44,089 nt of DNA from Micromonospora sp. BL4. GTDB lineage: Bacteria; Actinomycetota; Actinomycetes; Mycobacteriales; Micromonosporaceae. Of this stretch, positions 16,712 through 25,104 are shown piece by piece (position 1 is the stretch's first letter; every line of letters begins with the position of its first letter). The translations under genes were made by a program, and so were the position numbers. The stretch covers positions 1 to 44,089 of the forward strand of contig NZ_RCVJ01000142.1 in NCBI RefSeq assembly GCF_003667505.1. Reading direction: 5' to 3'. The notes beneath the pieces are model-generated. The model made no database searches and was not told the origin of the DNA. It saw nothing but the letters and a program-made list of their open reading frames with translations.

Positions 16712-17839
16712 TCAGCTCTCGGCGGCGCCGACTTCCCAGCTCGGCACTGCCGCCGCCGCGCCGGTCCGCGTGCCGGCGTACTCCATCAGGACCAGGGCGA
16801 TGTCGTCGTCGAGCCGGCCGTGCACCCACTCGACCAGGGCCGTCTCCAGCGAGGCCAGCCCGTCGGCGACCGTGCCGTGCCCGAGCAGCCGCCAGGCCCG
16901 GTCCGCCGTGGGGAAGAACTCGCCGTCCCGCCGGGCCTCACCGAGACCGTCGGTGAACAGCAGCAGCCGGTCGCCGGGCTCCAGACGTTCCACCCGGGGA
17001 CGGACCACCGGCATGAACCCGAGCGGAGGCGCCGGCGCGGGCGGCTCCAGCGGGATCACCGCGCCCCGCCGCAACAGCAGCGGCGGCGGATGCCCGCAGT
17101 TGACGATCGTGAGCGTGCCGCCACGCTCCTCCACCAGTGCCGCGGTCACGAAGTCCTCGTCACCGACGTTGCGGGCGACCGCGCGGTCCAGGTCGGCCAC
17201 CACGGCGCGCAGGTCGGCCCGCTCGTAGGCCACGTGCCGGTACGAGCCGAGGACGATGCTGGCCAGCCGGACCGCGTCCAGCCCCTTGCCGCGCACGTCA
17301 CCGATGATCATGCGAACCCCGTACGGCGTGTCGATCGCCTCGTACAGGTCCCCACCGATCTCGGCCGTCGCCGTGGAGGAGATGTAGCGGCCGGCCACCG
17401 ACAGCGTGCCGACCTGTGGACCGAGCGAACGCAGCACCGCCTGCTGGGCCACCGAGGCGAGCTTGGTCAACTCGGCGATCTTCACCGCCTGCCGCTGCCG
17501 TACCCACGTCACCGCCACCGCCAGCGCGGTGGCGAGCGCGACCGCGACCACGTTGACCGAGGTGACCAGCGACATCTCCGGCTCGATCACGGCGAAGCCG
17601 GCCCCGATCAGGGTCGCCGCGACGCCCACCCCCAGCACCACCTGCCACGCCGCCACCGCGGCGGCCAGGAACGGGGCCGCCGCCAGCAGAGCGACGTAGT
17701 GCGCGGGGCGGCCGTCCGCCACCTCCACCGCCGAGACGATCGCGAGCAGGACGAAGGCCGCGCCGAGGCCGGCGCGGGATCCGGGGCTCAGCGGGCGACG
17801 GCCCGACTGGAGGAGTCGCGTGGGTACGAGGGACAGCAT
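16712..17839 (-). CDS. SpoIIE/RsbU-type PP2C serine phosphatase, membrane-bound
   Basis: This protein has 375 residues. The N-terminal ~130 residues form a membrane module with several hydrophobic helices ([45 protein letters not shown]). A short coiled linker ([18 protein letters not shown]) and a SpoIIE-type phosphatase domain follow. Metal-binding acidic motifs are present: [34 protein letters not shown] and DDDIALVLM. Such enzymes usually dephosphorylate anti-sigma-factor antagonists in partner-switching systems. No anti-sigma or STAS gene is adjacent, so the partner is elsewhere. There is no GAF or PAS sensor domain, so the membrane region is probably the sensor. Confidence 0.88.
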   Translation of the reverse strand: MLSLVPTRLLQSGRRPLSPGSRAGLGAAFVLLAIVSAVEVADGRPAHYVALLAAAPFLAAAVAAWQVVLGVGVAATLIGAGFAVIEPEMSLVTSVNVVAVALATALAVAVTWVRQRQAVKIAELTKLASVAQQAVLRSLGPQVGTLSVAGRYISSTATAEIGGDLYEAIDTPYGVRMIIGDVRGKGLDAVRLASIVLGSYRHVAYERADLRAVVADLDRAVARNVGDEDFVTAALVEERGGTLTIVNCGHPPPLLLRRGAVIPLEPPAPAPPLGFMPVVRPRVERLEPGDRLLLFTDGLGEARRDGEFFPTADRAWRLLGHGTVADGLASLETALVEWVHGRLDDDIALVLMEYAGTRTGAAAAVPSWEVGAAES

Positions 17840-17940
17840 GCCTGATCCGCGTGAGCGGGTGAATGAACCTGGCCCGTCGTCCGAGGAGGTTTTGTCCGGC
17901 TGGCGTGGGTGTCCGGCCGGAACGGCATCGCCCGCTCCGC

Positions 17941-18573
17941 TCAGCCGAGCACCTCGTACCGGACGGTGAGCGCGCCCACGTCGACCGAGGCGATGGTGGC
18001 GAACGCGGCCCGGGAGAGATCCAGGCAGCGGCCGTCGATGAACGGGCCACGGTCGTTGATCCGTACCACGACCGACTTGCCACTGGCCGGGTTGGTGACC
18101 CGGACCTTGGTGTTGAACGGCAGGGTCTTGTGCGCCGCGGTCAGCTCGTTCGGGTTGAACGACTCGCCGTTGGCGGTGAGCTGCCCGTCGGAGTAGAAGG
18201 AGGCGCCGCACGAGCCGCTCTCCAGCACCTTCGCCGCCGGCGTCTTCTTCTTCGCGGTCGGGCTCGGCTTCGGCGCCGCCGTGCGGGTCTTGTTCCGCGA
18301 GGCTGCCTGTGGCGACCGGCTGGCCGACGGACTGGCCGTCGCGCTCGGCGAGGCGCTGACACTCGGCGCGGCGGCCGGGGAACTGGCGGCGGGGCTGCTG
18401 GCGGCGATGGTCGGGGCGAACTCGATGGTGGCCTGCTCCGGCTGCGCGGACCCCGAGGTCAGCTGCACGGCGCCCACGGTTCCCCCGACGGCGAGGGCGA
18501 CGGCGGCCGCCGCGGTGGCCGCGATGCCCGCCGGGGAGGAGAAGATGCGGGTACGGGAGTGCCTACCTGCCAC
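17941..18573 (-). CDS. RlpA-like double-psi beta-barrel protein, secreted
   Basis: This protein has 210 residues. A basic start ([13 protein letters not shown]) leads into a hydrophobic signal or anchor segment (about 16-38), then a Ser/Ala/Pro-rich spacer and a short Lys-rich patch ([11 protein letters not shown]). The C-terminal ~95 residues form a double-psi beta-barrel: [29 protein letters not shown] and [15 protein letters not shown], with the catalytic-type Asp in NDRGPF and ending [10 protein letters not shown]. Family members bind or cleave glycan strands in the cell wall. Translation starts at GTG with AAAGGA 8 bp upstream, which decides the start. No SPOR domain is present. Confidence 0.85.
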   Translation of the reverse strand: MAGRHSRTRIFSSPAGIAATAAAAVALAVGGTVGAVQLTSGSAQPEQATIEFAPTIAASSPAASSPAAAPSVSASPSATASPSASRSPQAASRNKTRTAAPKPSPTAKKKTPAAKVLESGSCGASFYSDGQLTANGESFNPNELTAAHKTLPFNTKVRVTNPASGKSVVVRINDRGPFIDGRCLDLSRAAFATIASVDVGALTVRYEVLG

Positions 18574-18611
18574 CGGCCCGGTCCTTTCGTCGACTGAACA
18601 AACCGGGTCGG

Positions 18612-18642
18612 ACCGTAACGAGAGAAGCACTTCCGAAGTCAA
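18612..18642 (-). promoter_or_regulatory. Probable promoter of the RlpA-like gene
   Basis: TTGACT (18637-18642) and TACGGT (18612-18617) on the minus strand are separated by 19 bp, slightly long for a vegetative promoter. They lie about 40-70 bp before the GTG. Confidence 0.45.
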
Positions 18643-18760
18643 CGTGATCATTGTGGTATGCCCGTATTTGCACTGGTACGTGTAGCCGATCATCCGAGCC
18701 GGTATGGGCCGGCCGGCCCGGGTGCCCGCACCCCGGCCGCGCGTGCCGCAGGATGGACCG

Positions 18761-19312
18761 ATGCCCGCCGAGCTGACCGAACGCCTCGCCACCCTGTTCC
18801 GGTGGATCGACCCCGGGCCGGGCACCAGCCACCTGGTCAGCGACATCTCCGGTTGGTGGCGGGATCCGACGGTGCTGGCCGAGCTGGGCCCGGCCCTCGT
18901 GGCGCCCTACCGATCCGCCCGGCCGACCGTGGTGCTCGCCCCCGCGGTCACCGGGCTGCTGCTCGGGCCGCTGGCCGCCACCGCCCTCGGAGTCGGCTTC
19001 GTGGCCGCGCACAAGCCCGGCGACGGGCGCTTGCCGGCAGGGCCGCTCACCTGGGCGCAGAGCCCGCCGGACTACCGGGGTCGGCAGGTCGACCTGGCCG
19101 TGCGGGACCGGCACCTCGGCCCCGGCGACCGGGTCCTGGTCGTGGACGACTGGGTACGCACCGGAGCGCAGATCCACGCCCTCTACGACATCTGCGCGGC
19201 CCGGGGCGCCGAGGTGCTGGGCAGCGCCGTGGTGGCCGTCGACTGTCCACCCGACGTCGCGGCCCGACTCCGGATCACCGGCCTGATCAGCGGCGCGGAT
19301 CTGCCTGCTTGA
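18761..19312 (+). CDS. Phosphoribosyltransferase family protein
   Basis: This is a type I phosphoribosyltransferase-like protein of 183 residues. The PRPP-binding loop is visible as [13 protein letters not shown] (about residues 126-138, two acidic residues followed by TGAQ). [28 protein letters not shown] forms the earlier PPi-loop region. The ATG follows AGGA at 9 bp. The length and the [15 protein letters not shown] segment resemble adenine-phosphoribosyltransferase-like proteins rather than OPRT or HGPRT, but the purine or pyrimidine substrate cannot be named. The next gene begins 33 bp later and may be co-transcribed. Confidence 0.8.
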   Translation: MPAELTERLATLFRWIDPGPGTSHLVSDISGWWRDPTVLAELGPALVAPYRSARPTVVLAPAVTGLLLGPLAATALGVGFVAAHKPGDGRLPAGPLTWAQSPPDYRGRQVDLAVRDRHLGPGDRVLVVDDWVRTGAQIHALYDICAARGAEVLGSAVVAVDCPPDVAARLRITGLISGADLPA

Positions 19313-19345
19313 CCTGAACCTCGGTTCATCTTCGACGATCGACGT

Positions 19346-20419
19346 ATGAGCGACGGGATCCTCGACGAGGCGTACGAACGGCTGCACCGCACCGGCCCCG
19401 AATACGACGGCTGGCTGACCAACCACGGGCCGATGGCCGTCGAGGCGCTGGCCCGGCACGGCCACCAGCAGCGGGTGCACCGCTGGCTCGACGACTACCT
19501 CGGTCGCCTCGACGACCTGCCCCGTGGGCTGCGCCCGATCGACGACTGGCGGACGGCGCTGGGCGATCCGAAGCGGGCCGGTGACTGGTTGGCGTACTTC
19601 GACCGGGAGCTGCGCGAACGCCCGTGGCGGGAGGTCCTCGGCACCTGGTGGCCCCGGCTGTTGCCCGGCATCGCCGCCGGCGCCACCCACGGCGTGATCC
19701 GGGTCGGGCACGCCGTGCGCGCACTGGACCCGGGCGGCGCGAACCCACAACGGGTCGCCGAGCTGGGCCAGGCCCTCGGCTACTGGGCGGCCCGCTGGCA
19801 GCCGGTCCCCGGGGCCGACCGACTGCTCGACCCGGCCGCCCCGGTCGGCCCCACCGCCGCCGAGGCGGGAGGGCCGGGCACCGACGGGATGGACGTGGAC
19901 GCCGCCCTGGCCGGGCTGCCCCGGATCGACGACCAGTCCGGGGGCATCCTGGCCCGGCTGGGTCGGCTGCCGGGCGTACCGCGATGGGAGCCGGCACTCG
20001 CGGCGCTGCGCCCCGCGCGGACCCCGGCCGAGGCGGAGCGGGGTCTGACCGCGCTGGTGCACCGGGCCGGCCTCGACTACCTGCGCTTCGGGCACGCGGC
20101 GCCGGTCATGCTGGTGCACGCGGTCACCGCGCCGACCGCGGTGCTGCGTACCCTGCCGGCACTCGATCGGGCGCTCTGGGCGCCGAGCCTCGCCGCGGCC
20201 TGGGCCGCGACGGCGGCCGTGACCTCGGTGTACGCCCCGACCGCCGGGACGGCGCCGCCGACCGTGCCGGCCGCGACCCCGGCGGAGGTCTTCGCCCGGG
20301 CGGCCCGCCACGGTGACGAGCACGTGGTCAAGCTGGCCGACGCGGTGCTCGACGCGCACGCGGCCACCGGCGACGAGCGGCTGCTCGCCGCCGCCGGCTA
20401 CGCCGGTCAGCTGATCTGA
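19346..20419 (+). CDS. Questin-oxidase-family protein (DUF4243)
   Basis: This protein has 357 residues. The family motifs TNHGPMAVEAL near residue 27, WWPRLLPGIAAGATHGVIRVGHAVR near 103-127, YWAARW near 150, and C-terminal HGDEHVVKLADAVLDA match proteins annotated as questin oxidase-like. Fungal members (GedK type) perform oxidative ring opening of anthraquinones. The bacterial role is unknown and no polyketide genes are nearby. Conserved His residues in the helices suggest a metal or cofactor site. The ATG sits six bases after GACGAT, so a very short leader is possible, or it may be read through from the phosphoribosyltransferase gene. Confidence 0.8.
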   Translation: MSDGILDEAYERLHRTGPEYDGWLTNHGPMAVEALARHGHQQRVHRWLDDYLGRLDDLPRGLRPIDDWRTALGDPKRAGDWLAYFDRELRERPWREVLGTWWPRLLPGIAAGATHGVIRVGHAVRALDPGGANPQRVAELGQALGYWAARWQPVPGADRLLDPAAPVGPTAAEAGGPGTDGMDVDAALAGLPRIDDQSGGILARLGRLPGVPRWEPALAALRPARTPAEAERGLTALVHRAGLDYLRFGHAAPVMLVHAVTAPTAVLRTLPALDRALWAPSLAAAWAATAAVTSVYAPTAGTAPPTVPAATPAEVFARAARHGDEHVVKLADAVLDAHAATGDERLLAAAGYAGQLI

Positions 20420-20474
20420 CCGGGCCGGGATATTGCGGCGGCGGTACGGGTCGCGCTGGCCTAGCCTCGGCAGG

Positions 20475-20906
20475 ATGTGGCCTCGGATCGGTGAACTGCG
20501 CACCCTCGCCCTCGGTACCCCCGGCGAGCTGCGGGCGACCCTGAACACCCTGGTGCTGGCCGGCGTGAAGACCGCCACGGCCGGCCGGCTCGCCGAGTAC
20601 GCGGAGGAGGGCGAAGAGCTGGAACGGGTCGGCGAGCGGCTGGCGCTCGTCGACGACGACGACGCGCTGGCCGGCGTCGTGGAGATCACCGGCGTCGAGG
20701 TGGTCCGTTTCGCCGACGTGCCGTGGGACTTCGCCCGCGCCGAGGGTGAGGGCGACCGCTCGATCGAGGAATGGCGGGCCGGACACTCGGCCTACTGGGC
20801 CCGGCTCGGCACCCCGGTGGACGACGACACCCCGATCGTCTGCCTCCGCCTACGGCTCGTCTCCGGCGGCGAGGGCGGCGTGGCCAGCGGCGACCTCGGC
20901 ACCTGA
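20475..20906 (+). CDS. ASCH-domain protein
   Basis: This protein has 143 residues. The ASCH fold is recognisable: LVLAGVKTATAG near residue 30, then RLALVDDDDALAGVVEITGVEVVRFADV, and the C-terminal SIEEWRAGHSAYWARLG with DTPIVCLRLRLV. ASCH proteins bind RNA or nucleosides; one E. coli relative is an amidohydrolase of N4-acetylcytidine, but the catalytic residues cannot be assigned here. The start ATG lies seven bases after TAGCCT, consistent with a leaderless mRNA; no ribosome binding site is present. An in-frame upstream ATG (20433) would precede the promoter and is rejected. Confidence 0.82.
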   Translation: MWPRIGELRTLALGTPGELRATLNTLVLAGVKTATAGRLAEYAEEGEELERVGERLALVDDDDALAGVVEITGVEVVRFADVPWDFARAEGEGDRSIEEWRAGHSAYWARLGTPVDDDTPIVCLRLRLVSGGEGGVASGDLGT

Positions 20907-20940
20907 CCCGATCGTCCCTGGCGGCGCGGTCTCAGCCGCT

Positions 20941-21000
20941 GGCGCTGTGGCCCCGTCGCTGGCGCTGTGGCCCCGTCGCTGGCGCTGTGGCCCCGCCGCT
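20941..21000. repeat. Three 20-bp tandem repeats
   Basis: Three copies of GGCGCTGTGGCCCCGTCGCT (the last differs by one base) lie between the ASCH gene and the LLM gene, with a partial unit on each side. The array is intergenic and ends 13 bp before the LLM gene stop. It shows no dyad like a terminator. Confidence 0.9.
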
Positions 21001-21012
21001 GGCGCTCGCGGC

Positions 21013-21891
21013 TCAGCCGCGCAGCTCCGGCAGCAGTCGGGTCGCCACGTCCGCCAGGACGGCCTCGTCGCCGGCGTACCAACTGCTGGCGCGCGGCCAG
21101 TGCGTCACCACGTCGGTGAAACCGAGGTCGGCGGCCCGGCCGACCTGATCGGCGAAGAACTGCGCGCTGCTGAGCGAGAAGACCGGCGCCGCGTCCAGCG
21201 AGAGATAGCGGTCCAGGGTGGCCGGATCGCGGCCGGCCTCCTCCAGCGTCCGGTCCATCCGCGCGGACAGCGCCGACACGGTGTCCCACCAGCCCTGCAC
21301 GTCGTCGGCCTCGGTGCCGGTGGTCACCCAACCCTGGCCGAACCGGGCCACCAGCCGCATCGACCGCGGCCCGTTGGCGGCGACCACGAACGGCACCCGG
21401 GGCTGCTGCACGCAGCCCGGATTGTTGCGGGCGTCCACCGCGGCGAACCAGTCACCGCGCCAGGTGGTGCCGTCCTCCCGCAGGATCAGGTCCAGCAGTT
21501 CGGTGAACTCGGCGAACCGGTCGACCCGCTGACGCGGCGGCAGCGTCTCGCCGCCGAGCACCGCCGAGTCGAAGCCGATACCACCGGCTCCCAGGCCGAG
21601 CAGCAGCCGGCCGTCGGAGACGTCGTCCACGGTGGTGATCTGCCGGGCGAACGCGGCCGGGTGCCGGAAGTTCGGCGACGCCACGAGGGTGCCCAGCCGG
21701 ATCCGGGAGGTGACCGTGGCGGCGGCGGTCAGCGTGGTCATCGAGTCGAACCACGGGCCGTCCACCAGGTCCCGCCAACCGAGGTGGTCGTACGTCCAGG
21801 CGTGGTCGAAGCCCCACTCGTCGGCCTGCCGCCAGCGACGCTGCGACTCACCCCAGCGCTGGTCCGGGAGGATCACGATGCCAATCCGCAT
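21013..21891 (-). CDS. LLM-class F420-dependent oxidoreductase
   Basis: This luciferase-like monooxygenase fold protein has 292 residues. MRIGIVILPDQRW begins the barrel. The motifs ADEWGFDHAWTYDHLGWRD, RIRLGTLVASPNFRHPA, RLLLGLGAGG, VPFVVAANGPRSMRL and GWVTTG are typical of the actinobacterial F420-binding subgroup. The substrate is unknown. TAGGCT lies seven bases before the ATG on the minus strand, so the mRNA is probably leaderless; the divergent small membrane protein gene starts 55 bp away with the same arrangement. Confidence 0.88.
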   Translation of the reverse strand: MRIGIVILPDQRWGESQRRWRQADEWGFDHAWTYDHLGWRDLVDGPWFDSMTTLTAAATVTSRIRLGTLVASPNFRHPAAFARQITTVDDVSDGRLLLGLGAGGIGFDSAVLGGETLPPRQRVDRFAEFTELLDLILREDGTTWRGDWFAAVDARNNPGCVQQPRVPFVVAANGPRSMRLVARFGQGWVTTGTEADDVQGWWDTVSALSARMDRTLEEAGRDPATLDRYLSLDAAPVFSLSSAQFFADQVGRAADLGFTDVVTHWPRASSWYAGDEAVLADVATRLLPELRG

Positions 21892-21946
21892 GATCGCCAG
21901 CCTAGCCGGGGCACCACGGACACCCGGCTTTCGCTACCGTTCTCCA

Positions 21947-22141
21947 ATGGACCTACGGTCGAGTCGGGCCGACACGGTACGAGCATTCGGCACCCTGTCG
22001 CTGGGGGCCGGCTTCCTGACCTCGCTGCTCACCATGCCGTCCAGCTCCGACGGGCTCAAGCCGCAGATCCTTGCCGCCTTCCTCATCCTGACCGGAATCG
22101 GTCTGCGGATCGAGGCGGCGATCACCGACCGTAAGTCGTAG
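21947..22141 (+). CDS. Small two-helix membrane protein, 64 residues
   Basis: The gene begins MDLRSSRADTVRAFGTLSLG. Two hydrophobic segments follow (about 15-31 and 40-56, LAAFLILTGIGLRIEAAI), and it ends DRKS. TACCGT sits six bases before the ATG and no ribosome binding site is present, which fits a leaderless message and decides the start. Codon third positions are GC-rich. No known family was recognised. It may form a unit with the next membrane protein gene, 34 bp downstream, although that gene has its own -10-like hexamer. Confidence 0.65.
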   Translation: MDLRSSRADTVRAFGTLSLGAGFLTSLLTMPSSSDGLKPQILAAFLILTGIGLRIEAAITDRKS

Positions 22142-22175
22142 TTCCGGCGTTGCTGGCGGCCCGTACCCTCCGTTC

Positions 22176-22595
22176 ATGGTCATCGAACGAGCCGTCGCCC
22201 GCGCACCGTTGGGTCGCCGGCCGCGCATGCTCTTCGCGGTGGCGATAGTGCTCGCGGTGCTCGTTTCGTCCCTGGTCATTCGCGAGCTGGTCGAGGCCCG
22301 GTTCGGCCGTGGGCCGCTGGCCGACGTCGGCGCGATCGCGGTGCCCGTCGTGGTGACCGCCTGGCTGGCCCCGCGCGCCTCCTACCGCCGCCGCGACGCC
22401 CTGCTGTGGCTGGTCGGCCCGGGCATCTACATCTTCGCGGTGATCGCCTGGCGGCTGGCCCTGGCGCCGTACCGCGACTGGAAGCCCCGCCCCGAGGAGG
22501 CGTCCCGCATGAGCTGGCTGCGCGGCCCCGAGCACGCTGGGATGTGGTACCTGCCCACGGACGACCGGCAACCGGACCGCGGCCCCGCGCACTAG
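22176..22595 (+). CDS. Small membrane protein, 139 residues
   Basis: Two or three transmembrane segments are visible: residues ~19-37 (LFAVAIVLAVLVSSLVI), ~50-66 (VGAIAVPVVVTAWLAP) and ~77-95 (LLWLVGPGIYIFAVIAWRLA). A charged cytoplasmic C-terminus follows (YRDWKPRPEEASRMSW...). TACCCT lies six bases before the ATG, again suggesting a leaderless start. No family was recognised. The protein ends just before the orphan immunity-like gene (9 bp gap), so the two may be expressed together. Confidence 0.7.
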   Translation: MVIERAVARAPLGRRPRMLFAVAIVLAVLVSSLVIRELVEARFGRGPLADVGAIAVPVVVTAWLAPRASYRRRDALLWLVGPGIYIFAVIAWRLALAPYRDWKPRPEEASRMSWLRGPEHAGMWYLPTDDRQPDRGPAH

Positions 22596-22604
22596 CCTGG
22601 CCCG

Positions 22605-23021
22605 GTGCCGACGATCGAGCAGCTCGAGCGGGAGGTGTGGCCGGATCCGGGCCCGGATGCCACCTTCCTCGTCACTCGTTGCACCGAACTCCGTCGTAAG
22701 CCGCTGGCCGACTTCACGGCCGAGGACCTCCGCATCATGCTCGGGCAGGCGATCGGCGTGCCGGCTCTGCTGCCTCTCGCGGTGGGCGTGCTGCGCGACA
22801 ATCCCCTGGTCGAGGGCGACCACCACCCGGGTGACCTGCTCCTGCAGGTGCTGCGGCTGCCCCACTCGGCGTGGTCGGGCCTGGCGGCGGAACGGGAGCA
22901 CCTCAAGGGTGCGCTGGCCCACCTCCTCGCCGGTCCCGCCCTCTCCGACCCCAATCTCCCGCCTCGTGAGGTGAAGCGGTTTCGCGAGGCCATCGAGCAG
23001 TTTCTCGCTCAACCGGCGTGA
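22605..23021 (+). CDS. CdiI-type contact-dependent inhibition immunity protein homologue
   Basis: This protein has 138 residues, starting at GTG six bases after TAGCCT (leaderless arrangement). The pattern resembles the CdiI_2-type immunity family: ATFLVTRCTELRRKPLADF near residue 19, then EDLRIMLGQAIGVPALLPLA, VLRDNPLVEGDHHPGDLLLQ and VLRLPHSAW. In Gram-negative systems such proteins block the toxic tip of CdiA. Here there is no CdiA, CdiB, WXG100, LXG or polymorphic toxin gene nearby, so it is either an orphan immunity protein guarding against neighbours' toxins or a member with another role. Assignment is from recalled family pattern only. Confidence 0.65.
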   Translation: MPTIEQLEREVWPDPGPDATFLVTRCTELRRKPLADFTAEDLRIMLGQAIGVPALLPLAVGVLRDNPLVEGDHHPGDLLLQVLRLPHSAWSGLAAEREHLKGALAHLLAGPALSDPNLPPREVKRFREAIEQFLAQPA

Positions 23022-23123
23022 CCTAGGCCACACGACAGCCCGGTAGGGAGCGAGCGGTCGGCTCCGACCCATCGGTGAGCGGCACCCGAGCCGGGGGTCG
23101 CCCGAGGAGAGGAACGACGCGAG

Positions 23124-23828
23124 ATGACGAAGGTGACCGCACAGCTGTCGGTGTCGGCGGACGGGTTCTACGCCGGCCCGCGATTCGCCGGTGAGGGCGA
23201 CTGGATGGATTCGGCCGAGAGCGCCGGCTTCTTCCGGGTCACCCGCTGGGCGACCGAGGCGATGGCGTGGCGCGAGCGACAGGGCTTCGCCGGCGGTGAG
23301 CAGGACACCAACTCCGAGGTGATCGCCGAGTCCTTCGGCTCGGCCGGCGCGTACGTGATGGGGCGGCGGATGGCCGACGGAGGTGAGGTCCCCTGGGGCG
23401 AGGTGCCGCCGTTCCGCGCGCCGGTCTTCGTCGTCACGCACCGCCCCCGCGAGCGACTGCTCCGCGGCGGTGGCACCAGCTTCACCTACGTCACCGACGG
23501 CGTGGCGAGTGCCGTCGAGCAGGCGCGCGCCGCGGCCGGCGGCAAGGACGTCGCGGTGGCCGGCGGCGGCAGCCTCGTGCGGCAGGTCCTCAAGGCCGGT
23601 CTGCTCGACGAGTTGGAGCTGCACGTCGTACCGGTCGTGCTCGGCACCGGCCTCCGCCTGTTCGACGCGGACCTCGACCTTGGCGAGAAGGAGGCGATCG
23701 AGCTGACGCCCACCCGCGTCCTCCACACGCCACAGGTCACCCACATCCGGTACGCGGTGGGCGGTCGCGCCCCGCTCGTGCTCGACGACCGGGGCCGCGG
23801 CGGCGGCCCGACGGTGACCACGAACTGA
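23124..23828 (+). CDS. Dihydrofolate-reductase-like / RibD C-terminal domain protein
   Basis: This protein has 234 residues. The fold is recognisable from TKVTAQLSVSADGFYAGP at the start, GAYVMGRRMADGG near residue 75, APVFVVTHRPRERL near 95, KDVAVAGGGSLVRQVLKAGLLDELELHVVPVVLG near 140-175, and GTGLRLF. These are the NADPH-binding and core motifs of the YyaP/RibD_C group of reductases, which are neither true DHFR nor necessarily riboflavin enzymes. GGAGAGGAACG lies upstream of the ATG, unlike the leaderless neighbours. A C-terminal extension (DDRGRGGGPTVTTN) is unique to this copy. A divergent paralogue follows 45 bp downstream. Confidence 0.82.
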   Translation: MTKVTAQLSVSADGFYAGPRFAGEGDWMDSAESAGFFRVTRWATEAMAWRERQGFAGGEQDTNSEVIAESFGSAGAYVMGRRMADGGEVPWGEVPPFRAPVFVVTHRPRERLLRGGGTSFTYVTDGVASAVEQARAAAGGKDVAVAGGGSLVRQVLKAGLLDELELHVVPVVLGTGLRLFDADLDLGEKEAIELTPTRVLHTPQVTHIRYAVGGRAPLVLDDRGRGGGPTVTTN

Positions 23829-23872
23829 ACCGCGCCGACCGGATACGGACCATCGACCCGAGAGGGGATCCC

Positions 23873-24517
23873 ATGCCGCAACTGTTGCGGGTGCAGTGCT
23901 TCAACGTTTCGCGCGACGGGTTCGGCACCGGAGAGGGACAGAGCCTGGAACGGCCCTTCGGCCACGCGGACCCCACTCCGCTGTTCTCCTGGCGGGCCGC
24001 CACCGCCAGCTTCGTCTATCGCACCGAGCCCGGCGGCACGCGCGGTCTGGACGACTACCTGACCCGCGACGCCGAGTGCAACATCGGCGCGGAGATCATG
24101 GGTCGCAACAAGTTCGGCCCCCAGCGTGGCCCCTGGGAGAACCATGACTGGCTGGGCTGGTGGGGGGACAACCCGCCGTTCCACACGCCGGTCTTCGTGC
24201 TCACCCACCACGAACGCCCGTCGTTCACCCTGGCCGACACCACGTTCCACTTCCTCGATGCCAGCCCGGCCGAGGCACTGGCCCAGGCGAAGCAGGCAGC
24301 CAACGGTCGGGACGTACGCCTCGGTGGTGGTGTCGCCACCATCCGCGAGTTCCTCGATGCCGATCTGGTCGACACCATGCACATCGCCGTCGCGCCCGTC
24401 GACCTCGACCGCGGTGAGCGGTTGTGGGCCAGCCCCCGCGATCTTCTCGACCGCTTCCACCTGGAGTCGGTGCCCAGCCCCAGCGGAGTCACCCATCTCC
24501 TGTTCTGGCGACGATGA
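23873..24517 (+). CDS. DHFR-like protein, second divergent copy
   Basis: This protein has 214 residues. The order of motifs parallels the preceding gene: LLRVQCFNVSRDGFGTGEG at the start, GAEIMGRNKFGP near 78, HTPVFVLTHHERPSF near 103, GRDVRLGGGVATIREFLDADLVDTMHIAVAPVDLDRGERLW near 142-182. Identity to its neighbour looks low outside these motifs, so the duplication is old or the two were brought together. GAGAGGGGA precedes the ATG. The aromatic segment ENHDWLGWWGDNPPF is typical of the larger DHFR-family proteins. Substrate unknown; the two genes are probably co-transcribed. Confidence 0.82.
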   Translation: MPQLLRVQCFNVSRDGFGTGEGQSLERPFGHADPTPLFSWRAATASFVYRTEPGGTRGLDDYLTRDAECNIGAEIMGRNKFGPQRGPWENHDWLGWWGDNPPFHTPVFVLTHHERPSFTLADTTFHFLDASPAEALAQAKQAANGRDVRLGGGVATIREFLDADLVDTMHIAVAPVDLDRGERLWASPRDLLDRFHLESVPSPSGVTHLLFWRR

Positions 24518-24585
24518 CCGCCGACACGATCACTGCAGGCTGACCCGGGCCGACCGCTCACCCGGCCGGCAGCCAGACCGCCCAC

Positions 24586-24634
24586 AGATCTTGGACAGTT
24601 TCCGTTCTGGCGTAACGGAAACTGTCCAAGATCT
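24586..24634. terminator. 21-bp perfect inverted repeat between convergent genes
   Basis: The left arm (24586-24606) and right arm (24614-24634) are exact reverse complements around a 7-nt loop. The arm contains TTGGACAGTTTCCGTT and is about 43% GC, unlike the GC-only hairpins elsewhere in the window. Its position suits a bidirectional terminator, but the base composition suggests a specific or repeated element. Confidence 0.75.
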
Positions 24635-24651
24635 CTGCACGTTTGACGGCA

Positions 24652-25020
24652 CTAGGACAGGCGCGACAGCACCAGCATGCGGTTGCCGTCGGGGTCCATG
24701 ACCCGGGCGGACCGCTCACCCCACGGCTGGTCGACCGGCTCTTCGGTGACCGTCGCACCTCCCGAGCGCAGCGCGTTCACGGCGGCGTCGCAGTCTTCGG
24801 CGTATACGCACAGCTCCCAACGATGCGAGTGGGCCGGTTCGCCGGCCTTCGGGTCGGCGGCCAGGCCCAGCTCGCTGTTGCCCAGGCGGAGGGCGACGAA
24901 CTCCGGCTCGCCGTCGTCCGGGAACCGGTAGATCTGCTCGAAGCCGACGACATCCCGGTAGAACGCGATCAGTCTCGGCAGGTCGGGCGTAGTCACGATC
25001 GGAAACGCTTCGGTGAACAC
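24652..25020 (-). CDS. VOC / glyoxalase-like protein
   Basis: This protein has 122 residues and is a vicinal-oxygen-chelate fold: PIVTTPDLPRLIAFYRDVVGFE at the start, VALRLGNSELGLAAD in the middle, and WELCVYAEDCDAAVNAL, EEPVDQPWGERSARVMDPDGNRMLV at the end. Metal-ligand positions are plausible but the substrate cannot be named; many such proteins confer resistance or act on small metabolites. The GTG start was chosen because GGAGG lies 7 bp upstream; an ATG sixteen codons earlier has no ribosome site. The 3' end faces the perfect inverted repeat. Confidence 0.82.
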   Translation of the reverse strand: MFTEAFPIVTTPDLPRLIAFYRDVVGFEQIYRFPDDGEPEFVALRLGNSELGLAADPKAGEPAHSHRWELCVYAEDCDAAVNALRSGGATVTEEPVDQPWGERSARVMDPDGNRMLVLSRLS

Positions 25021-25104
25021 GGGACCACCTCCAGGCCGGACACTAGCCGGCAAATGACTCATCGGCATCGACCTCGGCCGAGTGCGGAGGTGCCCTGCGT
25101 CGGC

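Noticed and set aside
23124..24517. DHFR-like pair as a riboflavin or folate biosynthesis locus
   Set aside because: No rib or fol genes are adjacent, and the proteins belong to the diverse YyaP/RibD_C-like group with unknown substrates.
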